The notes beneath the pieces were generated by a model, which saw only the letters and a list, made by a program, of their open reading frames with translations, made no database searches and was not told the DNA's origin. Position numbers and translations under genes: made by a program. DNA of 5,402 nucleotides from Mycoplasmataceae bacterium (GTDB lineage Bacteria; Bacillota_I; Bacilli_A; Mycoplasmatales; Mycoplasmoidaceae): assembly GCA_031278855.1 (NCBI GenBank), contig JAITJR010000085.1, positions 1 through 5,402 of the forward strand, written 5' to 3'. Positions 1 to 5,402 of the stretch are shown piece after piece (the first letter of the stretch is position 1; every line of letters starts with the position of its first letter).

Positions 1-834
1 TTAACTCCAGCTGATCGTGCCCTTTATAACTTACGTAATGCGACAGGGACTGTTCAATCAATCCCGTTAATTGCCTCTTCCATTGCTTGCAAAAAACTAG
101 CCCTAAAAACTAATTACATTTTTTTAGATGTTAAAGTTGGTGATGGCGGTTTCTCACAAACTATTAAGGAAGCAACTGAGTTATCAAAAGTATTATTAAA
201 AATATTTAAAGCTTACAAACGTAAAGCCTTAGTTCATATCACTAGTATGACCCAACCGTTAGGACGAGCCATTGGTAATGCCATTGAAATTAAAGTAGCA
301 ATCGATTTTTTGAATGGTCATCCAGAGTCAAAGGAAGTCAAAACATTAATTTATGATTTCATTAGCGATATTTTGCTCGTGACCAAGAAAGCTAAAAATA
401 AAAACGCATCCATACGTTTAATTGATGAAGTCATTAATAACAAAAAAGCTCTATTCGTATTCAAAGCATGAATCAAGGCTCAACACGGAGATATTGCTTT
501 AATTGATAATGATGCCTATTTTAAACCAAAATATCAATTATCCATAAAAGCGAATCGTTGTGGTTATATCGCCTATCGTTCTACGAAAGCTGTTGGGATG
601 ATTTCTTTCCGATTAGGGGCGGGGCGACTACGCAAAGAAGATCTCATCGATTATCAGGCAGGCGTCTATTTAAATAAAGTTAAAAATGAATATGTTAAAA
701 AAGGCGATGTGATCGCTACCCTATATTCCTCTCGCCCAATTGATAAATCTCTGGTGAATGATTTCATGCGTAATGTGATGCTTGCTTCTCATCCACACAA
801 GGACATCCCAATGATTATTAAGGTAATGAGGTAA
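1..834 (+). CDS. deoA: Pyrimidine-nucleoside (thymidine) phosphorylase, 5'-truncated by window edge
   Basis: Phosphorolysis of thymidine, deoxyuridine or uridine to the free base and (deoxy)ribose-1-phosphate, a cytosolic salvage step. The frame is open from base 1 and ends at TAA 832-834, giving 277 residues; the start lies upstream. The visible part begins LTPADRALYNLRNATGT, a hallmark of the family, followed by SIPLIASSIACKK. From memory of the Bacillus pyrimidine-nucleoside phosphorylase (433 residues), window residues R12, S27 and K31 fall on its substrate-binding Arg168, Ser183 and Lys187. That offset of 156 implies a normal full length near 433. The C-terminal alpha/beta domain (LGAGRLRKEDLID, then VKKGDVIATLYSSRP) is complete. 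TGA at 469-471 lies in FKAWIKAQ, where relatives have an aromatic residue, so it reads as Trp and is not a stop. The N-terminal signature and phosphate-binding segment are outside the window. Whether the enzyme prefers thymidine or accepts uridine cannot be told here. Confidence 0.95.
828..832 (+). promoter_or_regulatory. Shine-Dalgarno site for cdd
   Basis: GAGGT lies inside the last codons of deoA and ends 5 bases before the cdd ATG at 838. This spacing is good for ribosome binding and supports that ATG as the start. Its position inside the upstream gene suggests coupled translation. Confidence 0.6.
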
Positions 835-837
835 ATA

Positions 838-1221
838 ATGAATTCAAAATTGCAAGAATTAAAAAAGATAATTAAACATGCATATGCTCCGTACTCACAT
901 TTTAAAGTTGCAGCACTATTAGAAACTGATCAAGGTGTCTTCGCTGGGGTAAATGTCGAAAATGCTTCCTTTGGATTAAGCTTATGTGCTGAGCGTGTGG
1001 CAATTGGTAGTGCCATCACTCGTGGTGTGAAAAAGTTTAATGCTCTTTATCTATTGAGTTCTACTGCTCGTATGGATATTACTCCATGTGGGGCATGTCG
1101 CCAAGTCATCTTTGAATTGTGCCCACCACACATGCCCATTTACGTATATAACAACAATGGTAAAGTTAAACGATATACGACTAATGAATTATTACCACAC
1201 GGATTTAAATTAAAAAAGTAA
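838..1221 (+). CDS. cdd: Cytidine deaminase (zinc-dependent, homotetrameric type)
   Basis: Hydrolytic deamination of cytidine and deoxycytidine to uridine and deoxyuridine, supplying substrate to the phosphorylase encoded just upstream. The 127-residue protein is close to the usual small cytidine deaminase length (about 130). It has the N-terminal APYSHFKV segment, the substrate-binding NVENASFG (residues 39-46), the catalytic CAER (C50, E52) and the zinc-binding PCGACRQV (C84, C87). The three cysteines as zinc ligands and Glu as proton shuttle match the Bacillus-type tetrameric enzyme. The usual FxVGAAL after PYS reads FKVAALL, with the glycine replaced or lost, a mild oddity. The ATG is 3 bases after the deoA stop and has a GAGGT ribosome site. 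The gene contains no Trp codon, so the code question does not affect it. Confidence 0.97.
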   Translation: MNSKLQELKKIIKHAYAPYSHFKVAALLETDQGVFAGVNVENASFGLSLCAERVAIGSAITRGVKKFNALYLLSSTARMDITPCGACRQVIFELCPPHMPIYVYNNNGKVKRYTTNELLPHGFKLKK

Positions 1222-1223
1222 GT

Positions 1224-2852
1224 ATGAACGTAATTTATCAACAATGATTGTCTTCGCCTAAATTAACATTGAGTGAAAAACAGGGCATACGTAAACTTAG
1301 TTCAGCCGAAATATCAATTTATTTTGCCAATGCACAAATGTCATTTGGTACAGCTGGTGTCCGTGGTAGAATGGGCATGGGCACGATGCGTATGAATCGT
1401 TTCACTTATACTAATCTTGCCCAAGCCTATGCCCAGTATATCGTGCAAACCTATGGTAAAAATAAAACGGTAGTGATTGGTCATGATAATCGGTTAAATT
1501 CAGATCAATTTGGGATGTTAACAGCCAAAGTTTTATCTTCATTTGGAATTAAAGTTTTATTGTTTGTCAAGAATCAACTAATGCCCACTCCGATCGTTTC
1601 TTACGCCATTAGACGAACAAATTCGGTTGGCGGGTTAATTATTACAGCCAGTCATAATCCGAAAGAATACAATGGGTTTAAAGCGTATCACAATGACGGC
1701 GGTCAAGTTCTTCCCAATGTTGCTAAAGCAATTGAAAAGCAACTGATTAAACCAACCGAAATCCTAAAATATACTTATCGCTCGCAACCGCAGTTAATAA
1801 AATATTTGAATGATGATATTGTCAATCATTATTTTAAAGATGCTCAATGCGTTTTAATTAATAAAGAACAGTGGGCCAAAAAGAAACTCGCTCCAGTTGT
1901 ACTAACTGCCCACCATGGTACTGCTTGCAAGTTACTCCCACGATTTCTCAAACAACTTGGTTTTAATATCAAACCCGTGCAGGCCCAAATGTTTTATAGC
2001 CCTACATTTGTTAATTCTCCCATCGCCAACCCTGAAGACATTAAATCATTTGCCTTATCGATTAAACAAGCCGAACAAATTAAAAGTAATATTTGCATTG
2101 GCGTAGATCCTGATGCCGATCGGATGGCAGTTTGCATTAAACATCACAATCAATGAAGGCTTATCACGGGAAATGAGATGGGTATTATTTACACCCATTA
2201 TGTATTAAAACACAAGCAATTTAGTAAACCGCCTTACATCATTTCCTCTTATGTTTCCACCAATTTAATTGATCGAATTGCGGCATCGTATAAAGCAAAG
2301 GTATATCGTACTGGTACTGGATTCAAATGAATGGGAGCTAAAGTAACTGCCATCGGTGATAAAGCTTCTTTGGTAGTAGCGTTTGAAGAAGCCATTGGAG
2401 CTCTTAATACCACGATCAACCGCGATAAAGATTCTTTTACCGCTTCGGCTTTGGCTTTGGAAATTTATCATTTTTATCAAGCTCGCAATATGGATTTGGT
2501 GGATATTTTGACCCAAGAAATTTATCCAATTTATGGTCAATGGTTTGGTAAAACTACTGCTTATACATTCGATGTATTGAATTGGAAACCTTTGGTTGAA
2601 AGTAAAATGAATATGTTAAAACACCATCATGCTAAAACGATTGGCAATTGAAAGATTAAAAAAATCGCATGAAACAAATGTGGTGATTGTTTGGAATGAC
2701 ATTTAGTTAATGACAGTTGAATTAAGTTTCGTTTAAGTGGTACTGAACCGAAACTTAAAATTTACTACAACTTATATGGCGAGTCTCAAAATGAATTAAT
2801 AAATCAATATAATGAGTTAGATAAAATTTTCCAGAAAATATTAGGAGTTTAG
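1224..2852 (+). CDS. manB: Phosphohexomutase family enzyme (phosphomannomutase/phosphoglucomutase; possible phosphopentomutase)
   Basis: Alpha-D-phosphohexomutase superfamily, which moves phosphate between the C1 and C6 (or C5) positions of sugars through a phosphoserine. With TGA read as Trp the frame gives 542 residues, typical of the long mollicute/Firmicute form. Motifs in order: FGTAGVRG (41-48); active-site TASHNP with phosphoserine S143; metal loop GVDPDADR with D295, D297, D299; sugar-specificity loop FEEAIG with E388 and E389; and phosphate-binding FRLSGTEPK (R503, S505, G506, T507). Seven TGA Trp codons occur (1245, 2154, 2328, 2649, 2670, 2697, 2718) beside three TGG. The start ATG 1224 is preferred to the TTG at 1248 because the leader MNVIYQQWL resembles the N terminus of relatives and lies 2 bases after cdd. 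No strong ribosome site is visible, so coupling to cdd is likely. Mollicute deoC-deoA-cdd-manB clusters lack a deoB gene, which makes phosphopentomutase activity a plausible but unproven role. The symbol manB follows mycoplasma usage (also called pmm or cpsG). Confidence 0.93.
2843..2847 (+). promoter_or_regulatory. Shine-Dalgarno site for tpiA
   Basis: AGGAG, within the last codons of manB, ends 5 bases before the ATG at 2853. It is the strongest ribosome site in the window and fixes the tpiA start, which directly abuts the manB stop codon TAG 2850-2852. Confidence 0.7.
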
Positions 2853-3629
2853 ATGAAAAAATATATTTTAGGTAATTGAAAAATGTTTAAAACTGCAAGT
2901 GAAATTGTCAGTTTCTGCCAGATTTTTAATCATTTATTGAATGATGACCAAAAATTAACGAAAACTAATACAGTTATCGGTATTGCTCCGACTTATGTTG
3001 GCATGGCTGGTTTTAAAACCCACAATAAAACCGCCACCATGGTAATGGCTCAAAATACTAGTGCTATTGTTAGTGGTGCCTACACTAGCGAAGTTTCTTA
3101 CACTCAATTAAAAGATTTAGATGTCACGATGATCTTATTAGGACATTCCGAAGTGCGTGCTCATTTACATGAAGACGATCAGTTAATAAATAAAAAAGTT
3201 TTGACTTTATTAAAAGAAAATATGACTCCAGTATTATGTATTGGTGAAACGTTGCAAGAATTTGAACACGGCCAGACAAAAACGATTTTAGCAAAACAAT
3301 TAACCATTAATCTTGAAAGCGTGGATGGTGCTTTAGCTGATCATTTAATTATTGCTTATGAACCAATTTGAGCAATTGGTACTGGCAAAACCGCCACCAC
3401 CGAAATCATTGGAAAAACTTTTTTAGATATCCGCGACATTTTAAACCGTTTATTAGGAACCCACGCTAATAAAGTATCACTATTGTATGGTGGTAGTGTG
3501 AACGAAAAGAATGCTGCTGAGATTTTAAAAGTGAAAAATGTTGATGGGGTATTAGTTGGTGGAGCATCATTAGATCCGCAAAAATTTTATCAAATCATTC
3601 AGTCCACACCCGAATACCAGAAAGCTTAA
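2853..3629 (+). CDS. tpiA: Triosephosphate isomerase
   Basis: Interconverts dihydroxyacetone phosphate and glyceraldehyde-3-phosphate in glycolysis; the family forms cytosolic TIM-barrel dimers. The product is 258 residues, normal for the family. Catalytic residues are visible: N8 and K10 in GNWKM, H98 in LLGHSE, E170 in AYEPIWAIGTGKT, whose loop closes on the substrate, plus the phosphate-binding YGGSV (212-216) and VGGAS (235-239). Both Trp residues, W9 and W173, are TGA (2877-2879 and 3369-3371). They sit at near-invariant tryptophans, which is the best evidence in the window for genetic code 4. Two variations stand out: the usual HSERR reads HSEVR (V101), and the dimer-loop GA(F/Y)TGE reads GAYTSE (S79). 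The start follows the manB stop without a gap. Glyceraldehyde-3-phosphate made from deoxyribose by DeoC would enter glycolysis at this point. Confidence 0.97.
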
Positions 3630-3633
3630 TGCT

Positions 3634-5151
3634 ATGAAAAAAGTAATCTTGATCATTATGGACGGAATTGGCTTACGTGATGTTACTAAAGGTAATGCTG
3701 TAGCTCTAGCACATAAACCTAATTTGGATATGTTAATGCAAAAATATCCGCACACAAAATTATTAGCTTCTGAAGCAGCGGTTGGATTACCCAAAGGTCA
3801 AATGGGTAATTCTGAAGTTGGACATTTAAACATTGGAGCGGGACGAATTGTTTACACAGGGCTATCACTAATTAATCAAGATTTACAAACAGGTGCATTT
3901 TATCAAAATCAAGCTTTTTTAGCGGCTGTTAACCATGTTAAAAAGTACCATGGCAAGTTACATATCATGGGATTAGCTAGTTTTGGTGGTGTACACTCTA
4001 ACTTAGAGCATATTTTGGCCTTATTCAAGTTAAGCCATCATCAACAAGTGCCGACTGTTTTTCATGCTTTTGGCGATGGTAGAGATGTACCGCCCCAAAC
4101 TTTAAGACATGATTTTGAACAAACGATTATTCCAGCTTTAAAAACTTACAATGTGAAATTAGGAATGATTTCTGGTCGATATTACGCGATGGACCGTGAT
4201 CAACGTTGGGAGCGTGTGGAGCAAGCTTATGAAACTTTAATTGGTAATGGTCAAAAGGCTTTTATCGATCCAATTGCCTACATTCAGTCTATGTACACAC
4301 AAAATATTACTGACGAATTTTTATTGCCAGCATTAAATCAGGTTGATTCTAAAAGTGAAGTTACTATCACTGATAATGACGCGGTTATATTTGCTAATTT
4401 TCGTCCGGATCGTGCTCGAGAATTATCACACATGATTTACGGCTCATCATATTATTGTTATCATCCGCAAGTGCGACGTAAAAATTTATTTTTTGTGACC
4501 ATGATGAATTATGAAGGGATTGAGCCATCCATGGTGGCATACCCACCAATTAAGCTTCAAAATGTCTTTGGCGCGGTTTTGGCTAATCACAATTTACGTC
4601 AGCTTCGTATTGCAGAAACTGAGAAATATGCTCATGTTACTTTCTTTTTTGATGGCGGAATTGAAGTTACTTACCCTCATGAAACTAAAATTATTGTCGC
4701 TTCACCTAAAATTGCTACCTATGATTTACAACCCGAAATGTCAGCAGTGGAAGTCTGTGATAAATTAATTGCTAATCTCACTACTAATGATGTTATTATT
4801 TGTAATTTTGCTAACGGAGATATGGTAGGACATACAGGTAATTTGCAAGCAACGATTCAAGCAGTGGAAACCGTTGATCAAATGATCGGTAAAATTTACC
4901 AAGTTGCTATTCAAAAGAATTTTACCATGTTCATTACTGCTGATCACGGTAATGCTGATGAAGAAATTGATAGTAATGGTCATAAAGTAACTGCACATAC
5001 TTTAAGCCCAGTACCGTTCATTGTAACTGACACTAGTCTTAAACTAAATGAAGGCGGTAAGTTAAGTAATATTGCTCCAACAATACTCGACTATATGGAT
5101 ATTCCAATTCCCAAAGAAATGAATGAATTATCATTGATAAAAAAACAATAG
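3634..5151 (+). CDS. gpmI: 2,3-bisphosphoglycerate-independent phosphoglycerate mutase
   Basis: Converts 3-phosphoglycerate to 2-phosphoglycerate without a bisphosphoglycerate cofactor; a two-domain, two-metal enzyme of the alkaline phosphatase superfamily. The 505-residue protein is close to the usual 510. Visible landmarks: IIMDGIG with metal ligand D10; nucleophile S60 in GQMGNSEVGHLNIG; H121 in GGVHS; HAFGDGRD; R182 and R188 in GRYYAMDRDQRW; ANFRPDRARE (R257, R260); K331 in AETEKYAHVTFF; D396 and H400 in NGDMVGHTG; D437 and H438 in TADHGNAD; and H455 in VTAHT. These keep small, steady offsets from the Bacillus enzyme, so all metal and substrate ligands appear present. It has a single Trp, encoded by TGG, and no TGA. 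The ATG lies 4 bases after the tpiA stop with only a weak purine-rich leader, suggesting coupling. A tpiA-gpmI pair is also known in Mycoplasma genitalium. Confidence 0.97.
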   Translation: MKKVILIIMDGIGLRDVTKGNAVALAHKPNLDMLMQKYPHTKLLASEAAVGLPKGQMGNSEVGHLNIGAGRIVYTGLSLINQDLQTGAFYQNQAFLAAVNHVKKYHGKLHIMGLASFGGVHSNLEHILALFKLSHHQQVPTVFHAFGDGRDVPPQTLRHDFEQTIIPALKTYNVKLGMISGRYYAMDRDQRWERVEQAYETLIGNGQKAFIDPIAYIQSMYTQNITDEFLLPALNQVDSKSEVTITDNDAVIFANFRPDRARELSHMIYGSSYYCYHPQVRRKNLFFVTMMNYEGIEPSMVAYPPIKLQNVFGAVLANHNLRQLRIAETEKYAHVTFFFDGGIEVTYPHETKIIVASPKIATYDLQPEMSAVEVCDKLIANLTTNDVIICNFANGDMVGHTGNLQATIQAVETVDQMIGKIYQVAIQKNFTMFITADHGNADEEIDSNGHKVTAHTLSPVPFIVTDTSLKLNEGGKLSNIAPTILDYMDIPIPKEMNELSLIKKQ

Positions 5152-5152
5152 T

Positions 5153-5214
5153 GTAAATCATTATTGGTAACTGATTTAGATTGATGATTTATCTAATAAC
5201 CCAATGATTGTTAC
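5153..5214. terminator. Imperfect inverted repeat directly after gpmI (possible transcript end)
   Basis: Two bases after the gpmI stop codon, a nested hairpin can be drawn: GTAA 5153-5156 with TTAC 5211-5214, ATCATT 5157-5162 with AATGAT 5203-5208, GG 5166-5167 with CC 5201-5202, and TTAGAT 5176-5181 with ATCTAA 5191-5196 around a 9-base loop. That is 18 pairs broken by bulges. It is AT-rich and has no immediate T run; a T-rich stretch follows only from about 5231. It may therefore be a weak terminator or a 3'-end stabilising structure rather than a classical intrinsic terminator. Placement at the end of the operon is the main support. Confidence 0.3.
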
Positions 5215-5301
5215 TAAATCGGTGCATTAATTTGTTGTTTTAAATTTTTATAGCGCGTTTGTACTTCTGTAATAGTCATTTAAAAAGTACCTATATCAAA
5301 T

Positions 5302-5336
5302 GATCAAATGTTGATCTAAAAAATATCTTATTTTTT
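5302..5336. repeat. Two back-to-back perfect small hairpins
   Basis: GATCAA 5302-5307 and TTGATC 5311-5316 flank a 3-base loop. One base later AAAAAATA 5318-5325 and TATTTTTT 5329-5336 flank the loop TCT. The second arm ends in six T on the plus strand, and the minus strand likewise shows six T, so a bidirectional terminator is conceivable. The stems are AT-only or nearly so, and such structures arise easily in AT-rich DNA. Confidence 0.25.
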
Positions 5337-5402
5337 CTTGACCGATATCTTTGAGTGTAGCTTTGTAACTATTCAAAAAGACATATTAATTTGTGAACAG
5401 CG

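Larger units (their letters stand above)
5152..5402. other. Unassigned 3' flank with short minus-strand open stretches
   Basis: No confident gene is visible. Base composition is clearly AT-richer (about 20-25% G+C in the lines counted) than the upstream genes, which fits non-coding or decaying sequence. On the minus strand with code 4, an ATG at 5279-5277 opens a 21-codon frame starting MTITEVQTRYKNLK and ending at TAG 5216-5214, inside the inverted repeat. In another minus-strand frame, from about 5385 to TAA 5250-5248, roughly 45 codons are open and contain NSYKATLKDIGQEKIRYFL, but no good start or ribosome site is seen. These may be chance frames or fragments of a convergent, broken gene. 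No tRNA, rRNA or insertion-sequence end could be recognised. Confidence 0.35.

Noticed and set aside
469..471. TGA in deoA as a true stop, splitting the gene into two proteins
   Set aside because: The same frame continues with family-specific sequence on both sides, and other genes in the window prove TGA = Trp. The total length fits one normal enzyme.
1248..1250. TTG as the start of manB
   Set aside because: It only looks like a start because the TGA at 1245 would stop the frame under the standard code. ATG 1224 in the same frame gives a leader like that of relatives and tight spacing to cdd.
1915..2106. Alternative-frame plus-strand open stretch inside manB
   Set aside because: It overlaps the conserved manB frame completely and shows no recognisable protein features.
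2265..2540. Minus-strand open stretch antisense to manB
   Set aside because: It is the shadow of a conserved coding region, with low-complexity Ser/Ile-rich translation and no ribosome site.
2154..2720. manB as a frameshifted or nonsense-riddled pseudogene
   Set aside because: All interruptions are in-frame TGA, never TAA or TAG, and every family motif from the active-site serine to the C-terminal phosphate loop is present in one frame.
2877..2879. Selenocysteine at the TGA codons
   Set aside because: The positions are conserved tryptophans, not cysteines, and the ten TGA codons are spread over three unrelated genes.
3570..3794. Minus-strand open stretch across the tpiA-gpmI junction with a lipoprotein-like segment
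   Set aside because: It is antisense to two well-conserved genes, and its apparent hydrophobic part is the complement of the gpmI N-terminal codons.
4511..4998. Open stretches on both strands inside gpmI
   Set aside because: Both are fully covered by conserved, motif-bearing gpmI sequence and encode Leu/Ile-rich translations typical of shadow frames.
5152..5196. Read-through extension of gpmI past its TAG
   Set aside because: Only 14 further codons are available before TAA at 5194-5196, and the protein is already full length with its C-terminal domain complete.
1..5402. CRISPR array, tRNA, rRNA, insertion-sequence ends or phage genes
   Set aside because: No regularly spaced repeats, no cloverleaf-like sequence and no transposase motifs were recognised on either strand.

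Overview
The window is an AT-rich bacterial segment (roughly one third G+C by eye) carrying five tightly packed plus-strand genes. Several conserved tryptophans are encoded by TGA, for example in the NWK and EPIWAIGTG motifs of triosephosphate isomerase. The organism therefore uses translation table 4 (UGA = Trp), which together with the gene content points to a mollicute of the Mycoplasma/Spiroplasma/Ureaplasma type. The species cannot be named from sequence alone. Read with the standard code, deoA, manB and tpiA falsely break into pieces; read with code 4 they are intact.

Layout: the 3' two thirds of a pyrimidine-nucleoside (thymidine) phosphorylase, deoA (1-834); cytidine deaminase, cdd (838-1221); a phosphohexomutase-family enzyme, manB/pmm (1224-2852); triosephosphate isomerase, tpiA (2853-3629); and cofactor-independent phosphoglycerate mutase, gpmI (3634-5151). 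The gaps are 3, 2, 0 and 4 bases, so this looks like one polycistronic, translationally coupled operon. I see no internal promoter or terminator. The last 251 bases (5152-5402) are AT-richer and hold an imperfect inverted repeat right after gpmI, two small hairpins further on, and short minus-strand open stretches that cannot be assigned.

How the genes fit together: Cdd turns (deoxy)cytidine into (deoxy)uridine. DeoA splits pyrimidine nucleosides into base plus (deoxy)ribose-1-phosphate. The mutase is a reasonable candidate to convert that to the 5-phosphate. Deoxyribose-5-phosphate aldolase (DeoC, not in the window, commonly upstream in mollicutes) would yield glyceraldehyde-3-phosphate, which TpiA and GpmI handle in glycolysis. 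The operon thus reads as nucleoside salvage feeding lower glycolysis. The individual families are all well known. I did not find a convincing novel system; the points worth a second look are the joining of the salvage and glycolysis clusters, the probable role of the mutase, a few active-site-neighbour substitutions in TpiA, and the unexplained 3' region.
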